Source of the DNA: Lottia gigantea
Lineage: Eukaryota; Mollusca; Gastropoda; Lottiidae
Length of the DNA: 64,000 bases
Reading direction: 5' to 3'
Assembly (NCBI RefSeq): GCF_000327385.1
Contig: NW_008708797.1
Location: 972,024-1,036,023 of the forward strand
Shown: piece after piece, positions 11,601 to 26,600 of the stretch
Numbering within the stretch: position 1 is the stretch's first letter
Layout of the letters: each line of letters starts with the position of its first letter
Position numbers and translations under genes: made by a program
Notes under the pieces: model-generated
Told to the model about the DNA's origin: nothing
Databases searched by the model: none
Seen by the model: only the letters and a program-made list of their open reading frames with translations

Positions 11601-14600
11601 AGTTACATATTTATGTATAACGCTGGTAAATTAAATAATTATATAGGAGGAAGTGTGTTCTGCATCTTAATTCAAATCAATTCAACCATTATAAATTCAA
11701 GCAATGATAAAATAAATACATGTGGGGTCATATCACACACCATTCCTGAGAAATGAAATAAAATTAATCACAGAAATGATTAAAAATGAAATTGAACAAT
11801 ATGGATAGGAGCAAAACAAATTAAAATGATATATTTCTGCAAATGAAAATGATTTTTCGGCAGAAAATAAGGATACATTGACTGGAGAAATATTTATTAG
11901 ATTACATGCAACATTGTTAAAATCACTTTAAATTTGCATGGTCTTATACTATGTTTCATAGATTGCTTTGAAAGAAATACTGACTTGAATAATTCTAGTT
12001 TAATTCAATAATAAAACTGCTAATCTACAATTGTACATATATCACTAACTGATATTTGTTTAAATCTAAACAAAATTCTTAAAGCTGTAATTTTAGATCT
12101 AAGTAAGTGATTTTAGGAATGTTAGAAGGGCTACTTGTATTAAAGAGATGACTGAAAGTAAAGCTGATGCAGAGATGAAAAAAGGGGAGATTACTCTGAA
12201 TGCATCCACAAAAACACTATCTATTGACTTGCAAACATTTATTGGGATCCAAATTATGGACAATTACTTCTCTGTCTTTTTGCGATTTCCTTGTTTGACG
12301 AAAAAGCCAGCTTTTCTTTCAGCAGCAGGGGTGTTTCCTGAGGCAGTAGCTACAGCTTTTCTTTCAAAAAATGAACTAAGTATTGCTATTTTAGAAAATG
12401 CCTTCTGAGGTTTCTTTGGTGATTTACTTTCAAGAGTTTTATAGGAGCCTGGAGGTGCTTCCGAAACTGATAATGGTTTAATGTCAACTTGTGGACTAAC
12501 TGCGCCAGATATAATAGCTTTCTTCTTCTTATTTTGACTATTTTTTCTATCAAGAGTCATTGAATCAGTAATAGATTTGACAAATTCTGGTTTGGTACCA
12601 GGGCTATTTAAACCTAATGGGAAATTAGAAAAGGGTTCTATAATATCAGAAGTAGGTAAACATTGTAATCCTAAAGGAGCTGTTTTTGTCTTCTTTAGTT
12701 CCTTCTGTTTGCTAAAAAATGAAACAGAAATTTCAGATGTATTAATGATGATGAAAGGCAAATAATAGGGAGAGGTGAAACTAAACACCGCAAAAAGGAC
12801 AATAAACCAAAAACTAACCAGAACGAACCAAAATATATTTATGTTTGAACATCATATAATTCTGACAGAATTCACCATTATATATGTGTAATGTACAATT
12901 TATTGTTAGAATAACAGCATGCAAGTAACAATCAACTTAACAACGCTTAATGCTTTTAAATTTGTGCTTTCTTGGGTCATACATAACAACATTCTCTCTA
13001 ACAGTTTATCATTGAACACTTATTAATGATGCGCATAATATTAGTCATTCAACTCACATAACTTTCCAATTTGATGTATCAATGAATGCTGACAGTTTAA
13101 TTAGAATAAACAGGAATTTCAATTTAATTTATGTATAATTGGAAACCTAGGGAGTTGAAATGTGTAACTAATTTAGCAGCCAGTTTGTAAATGTATTGAA
13201 AGCTAGGTCCTGATTTTAAGTAACAATGCAAGCTTTCAGATCATTGCAAAATCAATTACCGTATAAACGTTCCGCCAAAAGCGAAATTTTCAACTGGCTC
13301 ACACCTATAGTTTATAAGATATTGTGTACAGATTTATTATAGACAGTTTAATCAACAGGTTGTGTGAAGACCATTGAAACATGCAACAGTAGACAATAAA
13401 GATAATGTGTAGCTATCCCAAAAGTGTGCAAACAGAGAAAACCTGAAAGTTTTCACGACTTTGAATAAGTGATATGATTCAAAGACATAAATTAAATCGA
13501 CATTTTACCAATTACAATAGTATTTGAGTTGTTGAAGATATATGATAAAGCATAGGCAACAGATGTCATACTATCTGACATTGCCATTATATAAGAGGTA
13601 AATATTGTATATTGAGATGTTGTGACTGATGAGAGATACATACCGTGGAGATAATGATAATGGTTCCAAATGAGGTTTACCAGAACCATGACTAGCATCA
13701 GATTTCTTACGTAAATGGGTCATGGCTGCTGCATGTTGATGTTGAAATTGTTCATGTTTTTTCAGACGTCGTTCAACTAAAAGATAATATGTGGCTGCTA
13801 TATGATCGTAACCATCTTTATCTAAAGACCTGAAAAAAAAAAAAAATACAAAAAAATATCTTTCAACAATGAACATAAAGAACCTAGTAACTCAAATTCT
13901 TTTCTCTGAAATACAGTCAACATTAAACTCTTATCAAATGGGGTACCAGCATCATAGAGTCAGAACATGCGAGTTTGTCTGCTACATGGTACTCATAGCT
14001 GCAAGCCTAACAAGTGGTTGTCTAGCAAGATACTCCCACTTTCCTGATACATTTTCAGTATATCAAGGGCGGTCACCTATTTGTGTCAAATCATTTGCAT
14101 GTGCAAGATATCGTTGATTTAAACAAACACACATTATTTAATAAAATTCTGACATAAACTGTTACCTCTATCGCCAATAAATTTTGATGCGTTTCAACTA
14201 AGTCAAGGGCAATAACTCAAATTCTGTTGATCAAAAAATTGTCAAATTCAATCATTATAAATGATCATACCAAATTTCATATAATCAGATGAAAACTATA
14301 CTCTCCATTGTGTTCAGAAACAAATTTTTCAGAAGTCAAGGGCATTAACTCAAAAACCGATCATCCAAAGATAGCCAACTTCGAACTTGTCCAAGATATC
14401 ATCACTATAAATATCAACACCAAATTTAATTTATATTGGATGAAATCTGCAGTCTTTATTGTGTTCACAAACAAATTTTGACCCGTTTTTCATAAGTCAA
14501 GGGCAATAACTCAAAAACCGTTCATCCAAAGATTGTCAATTTCAAACTTGTCCAAGATCTCATTAATATAAATGATCACACCAAATTTCATTCCAATCAG

Positions 14601-17600
14601 ATAAAAACTGTTGTCTCTATTGCGTTCACAAGCTAATTGTGGACTGACGGACGGACCAACGGATGGACAGACAGGGGCGACGACAATATACGACATTATA
14701 ATGTGGGTGTATAAAAAGGCAAAATCAGTATCTTGATTCTCAGGACTATTAAAATTCATTCCAAGACATGCTATATACATTATAAAGTGAAATTGAATTC
14801 CCTTTGTATTAATATTTTAAATCGGCATTTTTCCGATAAAAAGATCAATTTTATACAAATTTCAGAGCCAGACAAAAATTTATTTCACCGAAATTCTAAA
14901 TCCATTTTTCTAAATTTGCTATTTTATTTTTTTCAATTTTGCTCCGCAAATTCTCTTGAATTGTAGTATTTACGAAAAACGGTCATGTGTACAAAGTGTA
15001 CGTGTCAAGTGATTAGATGACGCTAGATCAACAAGATGAAAATTACAATGGAGCATCAATAACAATATACGTCTGGATATTCCAATTTTAGATTCTATCA
15101 TATGGAGGCAAGGTAACATACGCCCACTGGCAGCTGTCAGAAATGATAAAACAGTCTTAAGTGAATAAAGTAAGAACTTTCTCATATTGAAGAAATTTTA
15201 TTAGTAAGAATTCAATTATATACATATATATGCCAGTTATTTATGCTGAGTAATTCCCACAAAATTTTAAAAAATCAATATCAATAACACAAATACAACA
15301 AATAATTAAATCACACAGATCTAATCAAAGGCAAAAAAAAAAATTTTGACGCGTTTTTCCTAAGTCAAGGGAAATAACTCAAAAACCGTTCATCAAAAAA
15401 TCATTAAGTTCAAACTTGTCCACGATCTCATCAATATAAATGATCACACCACATTTCATTAAAATCAGTTCAAAACTGTAGTCTCTATTGTGTTCACAAA
15501 CAAATTTTGACGCTTTTTTACTAAGTCAAGGGCAACTCAAAACCGTTCATCAAAAATACGTCACGTAAGAACTTGTCTGAGATCTTATCAATTCCAATAA
15601 AAAGCAGGACTATAGATAAATGAACACAAGTCTATATACCAGTCACTACTGATATGTCCTACTTCACTACAGTACCACCAAGCAGACTGATTCTGCCCAT
15701 ACCTTATTGGAAACTGTTGGCAAGATTCTATTTCATTAACAAGAAATGCTTACAATGTCCATAACAATATTATTAATCTAGGTTACTGTCCTCACAAGAG
15801 TTAACAATATTGATCATTGGTCTAAACCAATTCTTGTATGTAAAACTCAATATCATTCAGACTATTATTTCTATAGATAGCGCTAAGGAGTGAGAAATGT
15901 CAAGTGTTATAAGGCTGAAGGGCATAGCCTACTTAAAAAATGTCCAGAATAAAACTAAATATGAGTATTTCAGTATGTATGTAGTAGGTAAAACATGCAA
16001 TAAAATCAAAAGTAGTATACCATTAAATGTTACGTTCATAAATATTAATAAGTTAAAGAAAGCCTTCATGCTTAATTTAGAAATTTCAAAATTACTTTAT
16101 ATATCATTCCAAGGTTTGCTGGTCATCACAAGAAGGTTTATTCTGTTTTGTATATACAATTTAAGATGTAGAATAAAATATGAGAGTAGTAGTGTTTGTG
16201 AGTTAACCTCTTTAACTAGTCTAAGTAATATTTCTAGCTGAGATAAAGATAATAATGGAAGTAAAAGTTGAAGATAGAACTGTCTGTAAGTTAAGAACAA
16301 TGATTACTTGTCAATAATTACATACAAATCTATAAGACCAAGATAATTACAGTACACCTAAATACTCTTTACACAATAACTCATCTAGGGCTCAATAATA
16401 AATACAACCTACAGCTATATAGTGTTTTAGCACCTGGAGATCAGCTAAGATGTATAACAGTAGGCTTGTAATTGGCACTGAAAATCCATATAAATAATTA
16501 CTTTTTGAGCAACACCACAGAACTAATGGAGAAATATGTATAGTTTTTCAACATTTCAGACAGAATTGAAATTTTGTTCAAATGTAAGTATACTCATTGT
16601 AATTTCTACAATACATACAGAACTTTGTCTTTCTGTCACATTAACTTAACTTGCTAAACCAAAACATTTCAGGTCAGGTCATAGAAGGTCAGGTCATAGC
16701 AAATGGTATAAATACAATTTGAAACAGAAGCAGTTTTCATTTTGACATACATTTTAACTAACGGTCCAATAATTATATTTTTGTCAATCAGAGTCAATAT
16801 CAACACTGCTTACTATTTACATTAGAAATTGGAATATAGACAGAACCCAAGGCTAGATACCAAATATACTTCAAGGCTACAGACTATTGACAACACTTTT
16901 AATTATATAGTATATATATTATGATAAACTCTTCCCAAATCATAAATATAACCTACAGATTAAAATGTTTGATGTAGCACATTAAAGAGTTTTCTTCATG
17001 AATTAATTCCAATCAGTATAAAACCTAAACCCTTTCCTGCTTCACAGGCCCGATTTGTACTTATGTCTAATAGGCTGGTCATGAAATAGTCATTGATCAT
17101 TTAACAAAGTCGGAAGAGAGTCCGAGTAGAACATGTTACCTTATTCACACCTTCTCAAAATTTAGACACACTAACCAAGGTTAACTAAAGTTACAATGTA
17201 TTTAATATTCATGATATTCGAAATATTTATAGCTGGTCAGTGTAAATAAATACCAAAACATTGAAAACAAAAAATGAAGAGATATGATGGTATTATATGA
17301 TATATTTTATCTTATCATAAGAAGATAGGTAAATTTATCTATTTAACATAAGGCTGAGTATTCAAGGTGAGGACATTCAAATGTAAATAATATACTTTTA
17401 TAAGAGATTTTAGTACTAGGTTTTTCAATTACAAAATATTAGATGTAATAGTGTGTCAATGTCCTGTTATATATATATATAACTTTTATTGCTTTTCTCC
17501 TACAGCATGGCACATTACCCTTGATTCACTTCAATACCCGAGAGCTATCTATATCTGTTTACATCAATAAGATTAATCTACTATCTCTATTGAATATATC

Positions 17601-20600
17601 TACACAATTTTCTATTTCAAAAATATGGTTCATTACAAATGATATAGTAGAAAATGTATGATATGTATAAAATAAGCTACAATATTCAAGCAAAATGTCA
17701 AAGCAAATGTCTTGATTGATAACATTCATATTGTCAATTTCAAGATGGAAGCAAGATAAATATATTCATCTAATCATATCCCAATCAGTTACCATGATAA
17801 AATCCATCGACTCAGAGAATTGTATTGTTTCCTAACAATAGATAATGATGTCAGAAATGTATAAAACAAGCAGTTTGAATCATATATACTAATAGAAACA
17901 TTTAAACCATAACAAATGCACCTTTAACAATTTAATAATAATAATAGTGCATACCAAACATGTAGACAACACAAACACATAGATTATGTTTTATCGTGTT
18001 TAAAAATCTTCACATAACATAGTGTCAAAGAATGCCAAAATAAATAGAATATGGTAAAAATATGCAAAACATACTATTAACAGCTGATTAAATAAGATAC
18101 ATAAAAAGAAAAGCAGAGCTGTAACCATCCATATGTTAATTTTTTTTTTTATTAAACTATATGTTAATTGATCTGGGAGAACTGAGTGATTTTGTGATCA
18201 CAGATCACATAAATAAAACTTTTGTTATAATTGGTTTTGTTATATCTGTCTACAATGACATTGGCCAAGATAGCCTGCCAGACAAGACAAGAAAATATAC
18301 ATCCACTGGTAAATGTCAGAAATATAGTCAGATAATAGTGTCTTTATAAACTAAAATACAAATTTTCTTATCTCAAATATTTCTTAATGCATACTTTGTA
18401 GTTAAAATAACTCTTGATATATATTAATATCTCATCAATTTATAAGTTAGAAATACTGAGTTTTCCTTAAGGTCTATAACTAAAACATTCATTCAATTAA
18501 TGCCAAATTAGGAGGACTGTACCAAGATCTCATCAATATATACATGGTACCAAGTTTCAACAAGATGGTGCCTCAAGTTCAATTCCACATCTAATTCAAG
18601 GGTAATGAATTTTAAGAACCATTAATCAGAAAATCTAGGAAAGCCTCTTAAAGGGATTGTTAAGAAGTTTTCTCAATTTTGTATGCGTATTTGGGATAAT
18701 GATAGCATCAATTTGCACCATTCCAATTTTCAATCAGATGTCTGTTCCTGCAATTCCAGAAAAATTGCTAGAACCACAGATGTCTGATTGAAAATTGGAA
18801 TGGCACAAATTGATGCTATCATTGTACGGATACACATAGCAAATTTAGAAAACCTCTTTACAATACCTTTAATAAATAATTTCATACTGAAGAAAGCAGC
18901 CCCTGAATTAGTTAAATAAGTAAAATTGTTAGCCAAAGTCTATCTAGGTCAAGCTGAAACAGTTTTTATTGCAACTTAATATCATTCTTATGTTTTACAA
19001 GTAATAGAGAGGAAACAAGACAGTCTACATGTAATCACAATCAAATGGGAAAGAATAATACTCAAGTCTAAGGGGTGAATAGTAATGGTGATATTTTAAG
19101 AAGAACTTGCTGCTAATGTGATGGTAGAAAATTGTCTATTGACTTCATTACACAGAACCTTTCAGACATATACAATTACAATGGTAGAGAAAATAATTCT
19201 TATGTAATTGTAATCTATATGTAATCAAATAAAAGGTCTCTGACATGAAATGGACATTACAAATATAATAGATTTTCAAATTTCATAGAACGAAACAAAT
19301 CTATTTATTTTGGAGGAATATTGGGTGATATAAAATAAATATTATTGAATTATTTTTTTCAAAAAAGGCACAAAACAGATCATTTACTTGTAAAAACAAA
19401 ATAATATCCTCTATAAGTTCAGACATCACTGTATATTCCTGCCAAATCAGAGTTATTATGTTCTGTTTTAAAAAACTAATAATATGGTTGGTTGATACCT
19501 AATTTAACTATTATACTTAAAGACTATTTGTGGCACTCCAATTTTGAAATGACCTTAACCTTGTGAATGATGGCACATCATAGGCCTGTCATTAGATCTA
19601 ACCATACCCTTAATAAGTCATTTTATCTCAGATAATGATCTAGAACATGGTTAGCGTACATCATTACTACTGACCTCAATAATATAAATATTTCTGATTG
19701 GTCAATATACTGATTACTATGAATTGTTTAATAAGATATCTTGATAGAATTGGCAACCATTTTTAATCTTTACATGAGATAGGCCTGTTTCCAACTTGAC
19801 AAAAAAGAATTAAAAAAAATGTGAGTTACATTTCAACAATAGGCACTGGCACTGGGTTTAAAGAGATACAACATACAGTGTTCAGTTAATTTAGAAAAAC
19901 AAACTAAAGATTAGACTGGAAATGTTCAGAGCCTCATATAAATTCTCTTAATACTCACTCTAAAATCTCTTCTTTCAGTGCTATTTTCCCTTCAACCATC
20001 TTCTGTATAACATATTCATGATCTTCCTCTGAGACATGTTCTCTGGATATTAATGGCATACTTGATGGTAAATAATCTATACCACATTCTAATCCATACA
20101 CTAACCAGGGATTACTTAATATTTCACTTAAATTAGCTCGTTTTGATGGTTCTCTAACTAACATTCTGGATATTAAACTGAAATATAAGAAATTTTTAAA
20201 GTAAATAATTTAAATTTCATTCAAGTTACAGAGTATGTGATAAATATTATAAAGTTTAGAAAATATCCTCAGGGACTATCAATTAGTGTAAATTATATCT
20301 TACCGACCGACCACTGAACTACTTAAACTGTAAATATCTGTGTTGTAGCTTAAATTGTTTCAAACTTTTCAACACAATTTTCAGATGTCAACTCAAATTC
20401 TAACAAGCATTCACCCAAAAGGCTGTTAGCCCACACAACATTGAATTTCATGGCAGGTTTTATCTTTATGAAAATCATCTCTAACCCATCTACAAATATG
20501 CATAAGTCCCTTCAACTTGAAAATAATCCAAACAAAAACAAATTTGCATTCATAAGACAATGTTGATATACTTTTAATGTGTGGGCATATAAAAATGAAT

Positions 20601-23600
20601 ATCATACAAATACAGAAAAATACAATTAAATTTTGAGTATGGCAGTCACTAGGACTAATAGACAGGCTGAACCTAAAGCAAACATAGTCCTTTAAGCACA
20701 GGCTGTATATTTGATTTCTTTTCTGACTTAATAAGACATCTGGTATAAGGTAATACATGAACATTACCAATTCCAATTCACATCCCATCTGGGACATCTC
20801 TTAAAGAGAATTGTCAGACTAAATCTCAATTCTCATTTATTCTGGAGACTGAGGTATTTTCTAGCAAGTTATAGGTATTGATTAGTTAATCATCCTGCCA
20901 TTTCTATATGTAGATTACAACGATGCTGAACAAAAACAGATTAAGAGCAATTACAATCACAGAGATACTTCATTTATTTCTATCCACAGGACTAGACAAG
21001 ACAGTCAGTAAACTACAAACAAATCTTTTTTTTTTTAATTGTACAACTAACAAATTTAACATACATTTCTTTTTGTGAAATAAGACATTTGTTAACAAGA
21101 TTTTGCAGCTAAGACAAAATGATTTTGCCCAATGCCCATAGCCATGTACACGACTTTGAGGGACAGATTTGACATTTTCAGGGTTGATTTGGGTTTTGAA
21201 CATAAGTAAATAGTCTTCAAAAGTATAAGAAATCACATAATTGACTATTTCTATGGTGTCATATATGACAGTGTATCAAGAATCTTTATAACATTTAAAT
21301 GCGTATAATTCTGGACACACATGAATTTGAAGGCTTCAAATTTTAACGGTGAGCTGTGAACATTATTACCATACTGATTATCTTAGCTTAATAATTCTGA
21401 TGGCCAACCCGTCCCATTCAGTGTTATAACTAATTCTCATTATGCCTTTTGACCCATGTCTTCCATTTGAGAAAGGTTTTCAGATAGGATGCAGAATCTA
21501 ATATTTAATGAGTACAGCCTAATAAATTAGATTTGCAAGTATGTGTAAGTGGAAGAAGTAATTGTAATTAATATAAATAGAAGTATTAATGAGTTCCACA
21601 CTTCACAAATAATAAACTTCCTGCTGTCTATAAATAACCTTCATTAGACAACCAGAATAGATCCCATACTAACACAAGTTTTTAACTGAACAATTCTTGG
21701 TATTCAGCCAATTCCAATAATATCTTTTTAACATACATGTAATTTTGGCAAATTGTTATAGTTTTCACTGCCGGTACCTATCAATCTATATCATGATGGA
21801 AGAGAAGTTTTTTTCATTATATATTAATTTGCCAAGGTGTCGGGTGGAACCCTGATTAAAATAACCCTATGTTGAATTGGCTTTGATCGTTCACACCAAA
21901 GAATCATCTGCTGAATAGCAGTTTTTTTGTAGCCTTTATTAACTACCTACCTGAGCATACATCCAATTTACCCAATTTACATCTAGATTTAGGTACTGTA
22001 TTATTATTTTACCAGATGTCATTGTCAGGTTTTAGAAATCAATACAAAGCTATTATAGCTATATATAACTTGAGAAAATTGAAAGGATGCCATGTAAATG
22101 ATTATTGGAATGAAAATGGCAACTTGAAAATATCCTGTCTTTTTAAATATTTAAAAGAATCCTCAGTTTAGTTTTAGTCTGTGACAAAAAGAGGTTAAAA
22201 AACAGTAACTTTTAGAGAAGATTTTGAAAGATTGGTCCAAACTGTCAAGAAAGCTATTGCGACTAGGAGTGAATTATAGTTAAGAATTCAATCCAACAAT
22301 TTATATAGAACTTTAAATACTAGCAATGACACTGCTGTTTATTTGCTTATGTCAATACCTATTATACTATTACAAAATATTTTTATTATTAAAATAGTGT
22401 TGAATACATCAATTGTAGAGCAATACAGAAATATTAAAACAGAAACATGTTGTTAATAATACTGTTTAAAGTAGGCTGTACAAAAATATTCCATAAGCTT
22501 ATTCAGTCGCCCATTTAAAATAATTAAATTCAGTGGTTCTTTGCATGCTTCTCTGTGGAACTCTTCTTAAAGAACATAAATCTAGTCCTTGTATTCACCC
22601 CACACGTGAACAACAATGACACTGATGAAATTCTTTTATGGGAAAAGGTGAAGGGGGCTTACAAGTAGTGCTGGCGCAATATATCTGTGAATCAATGTAT
22701 CGCAATACGTCATGCCATGAAACATGTATCGTATCAAGACGTCATGTATCAATACTTGACGATACCTTTCATTCCATAAAAAGTGGATATTTCTATCATC
22801 TACATTACCAAATATCACAGATATAAAATTATAAATTAATATAAATAGAAACTTTGAAGATAAAATTTTATACACAAAGTTAATCCAATCAGCTCTCAGA
22901 ATTTAATAAGTTTTGTAAAAGTGAAAGAGGAAAACATTCTATAAATTCAAAATAAAGTGTTTGAGCTTTCAGTTTATAAGTTGCTTAGTAGGTCTTGAAG
23001 AATCAAGTCATGTTTTATTTGTATTGCCAGAGATGGTATTTAATTGGCACATAATGTTCTCTGACCTAATCCAGTGTTTCTAGAAGCTGCCAAATGAAAT
23101 GCCATGCCAGAGTATGATGGGCCTATCAAGATTTGTATAACTTCTGCCTATGCAGCAACCTAGTACAAGTATGAATTGTTAGACAGTAATTTTAGACTGC
23201 TCAGCAAAAATATGCTCAAATGCACCTTTATATCGAATCTATAAGAGAAATTTCCATATTCTTGGCAATGTGTTTTCTTTCCATTTAATGATCATCAACA
23301 AAGTCTTTAAATGGCATTTAGTAATTGTGAGTACCATATATAGACATAGCTTTATGGAACAACAATTAAAGTTTTATGTAATGTTTCAACATGTTTCCCC
23401 ATCATCTTCAGGCACATAATGAAACCTGTCGTTTCAACATGTTTCCCCATCATCTTCAGGCACATAATGAAACCTGTCGAAAGAAACGTATCATAAAAAT
23501 TTTAACCAGTGATTGTTGTTCCATAAAGCTGTGTCTATAAATCATCAACAAAGTTATCAAGCTCTGATCAATAATAGTCAGATTTCGATATCAACTGAAA

Positions 23601-26600
23601 TATACCATTTATTATCTCAAGTGATCAAATTAGACCATAGGTGGAGCCATTCCATATCAAAGAATGATAGTTTATAATAGTTCTGGTAATTATACTTTAC
23701 TTTCATCCTACATCTATACTGATTGTTATCAAAACAGTCTGAACATCAAAACAACTACTACCAGTTTAAAGATAGATAGATTCTTTTCTCTTTGAAGGCA
23801 ATGCCATATCAACTACATGTAATGATTACATTGTTTGATATTTAAAATGAATGTCACACTATTGGATCTATCATTAGTGGTGTGAAATGTAGTATCTAAA
23901 GTGACAGCCATAATTGATAGATTAAAATCAGGATTATACATTATAGAAGGTTCCAATAAAGTCACAGGAGATTAGATTAAAACTTTCAAATTGTTTCTTC
24001 AAATTTTATATTTTTTAAAATGGATGGTAAATTCAACATATTTTCACAAAGATATTGGTGGGAACTCTTTCTCAGACCGCTTGCCTGTTTAAATTTAACA
24101 AAATTTCAGTAAAGAATTTAATGTCACACCTAGATTTGAGTACACATGAACAATCTGACATTGTTGATGTGAATGATTACTCTCATTAAGGAAGAGACAA
24201 TTCATAATTTTACCTTTTTTAAACTTCTTTTTTGCACATGGGTTTTTTGCATTTTGTCTGATGGTGAACTTACAAATAATTGTTTAAACTTTCTTCAGAT
24301 AAAGATGACTTGACAATAATTTTATCATTATGTTGGGTTTAGCCTTAACAAGAAGAAATTGCAAATTGAAATTTCATCCACACCTCAATGCACTTGATGT
24401 TTTAATGAGTAAGCTTAATTTTTTCAATTGACCCACTTCTTTAATCATAATCCTGAAAAACCTGCTGGATAATTTTGAGAAGTCACTTCTATGCTATGAC
24501 ATGTTACTCTTATGGCATCATGACATTGTTATTGCAGTACTAATATCTTGCAGATTGTGTCTGCATTCCTGCAAGTCAACAATAGGAGGATATCCTAATG
24601 TGACAGGAAGGCCATTAAATATTTTTTATTCACAAAATGATTTTTTTCTAGTTTCATATGCTAAAATTGAGGTCTACAAGTTTGTGCTTAGCTCACTGCT
24701 GTATTTGGGTAACTTAACATATATGTGAAGAAAAAACCTAAAGAACAGCTTGAAAGTGAACAGTTTTTCGTTTGCAGAGTTCACTGATGTATTCAGCGTG
24801 TAAATGGAACATGCTACAGAAATATTCTATTTATTCAAATTTAGCTTTTACTTTTATATAATCCGATGTGAAACTATAATCAGAATATCAGAATAGTCAG
24901 CAATAAAATAAAATAGCAGCTTTAGCACTACCCTTAGATGGCTTTAAGATATACTAAATTTAGAATATGATATTTACTTACTGTTGACAATGAGGAGAAA
25001 CAGTAGAAGGAACTTTATATTTACAATCCATTATCATTGTTAATGTTTCACTATCATTGACTTCTTGAAATGGTGGTGTACCACAGACTAACATAAACAA
25101 TATTACTCCCAAACTCCATATATCTGAAAATATAATACAAGATAAACTAGTTAACATGTGCTACCTTACATTGTGCACATGAAACAGCTGAAATCAAGTC
25201 AATACAAAATATATGCTAAAAAGGTAAGTATAAGAGTGGTTAAAGTTTTGAATGTGAAAGTACCTTTACATCAATGAAACAAGAGTGTTTTTCCTCAATT
25301 TTTTGTAAAACATTTTCATTATCAAAAAGTAAATTAAATCTTATGATGGTCGTTGGGCCTAATGCACTACATATAGCATAAAAGTGAACAAACCTGAAGA
25401 TTCAATTGATATTCAAGTGAAAGTTTACTAAGTTTAAAAAATAAAAAAATGAGGGTATTCATTCTTTAATCAAGTAGAAGAAATAGTACAAATTTTGTTA
25501 AACAGCCTAGAATAAGCTTACGAAAGAGTTTTAACAAGTACCAGAAAAAGATCTTACAAACTTGATGTTTAGACTTTTCAATTCTAATGTTTACAGTGTT
25601 TAAAATAATGGAATTTGGCACTAACATCTCATGGTATTTTTGTTACCGCTTGAAGGAAAAGAGAACAGATACTCCAAAACATTCCATTCCACATCTACTG
25701 AATATTGTATATGGTACCAATTTAATCTAATTTTATAATGACTTCTTCTATAGCAATATTTCAATCAAGTCAAAATTGGATATCTTTAGTAGCTACTATT
25801 TGTGGTGGTCCAGTTATTTATGATACATTTTACAATACAATAATAATCATTTAGAATGCTTTTTTTCAAAAATCAAAGAAAAAGCTATGTTAACTGTACA
25901 TTTTCAAACATGAACTAAATCTACTATCTGGATGTAAGTAAATCAATAAGTAAATCTACTATCAGGATATCCTTGAAGTTGTAAAATACCCTACATTTAA
26001 CCAGTGTCGAAAATATTCTCAAATTGCTTACTTGTTACTAGTTGAAATAATACCTGGGTGACAACTTCCAAGCTTTATAATGGTGCATTTTTAAACGGTT
26101 AATTCTAGAAATGTTCTAAAGTATTGCATTTCATTTTTCTTTTAATTCCAGCTAGAATGTTATCCTATACATGTTCTATAGACTAGTTTGTGGGTAAGAG
26201 TGGTTATTAATTCAGACATGAAAGCTGATCTTCTATTTTCTATTTAGTATTACTTGTGATTTCTGTTAAAACCATCCAGTTAGTATGTTAGTAGAATGAA
26301 ATGAGATTGCACTTCAATTAAGACCTGTGTATTGGTACTAAAAATAGTTAGATACGGTGGGTGGGTGCTGACATCTTGCAGCTCAATAGTTGTTGTACAT
26401 TTATTCAAAACTATCTATAACCTACTTACTATAATACCCTATAAAAACTTGCGCAAACCCAGTTACTTACTGGAGTATGATTGACTAAAATGGTTACGGG
26501 ACATGAAACAATCAATTTTCTCAACACTTTCTCTGACTTATAGACCTACTTGGATAATCCTATTTTATTCATATCAACAATGAAAATCAAAATTGCTGAT

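Noticed and set aside
12148-12408. Plus-strand open frame of 86 codons
   Set aside because: It lies antisense over the fifth SNRK coding exon (12268-12711), whose phase fits the gene. It is a shadow.
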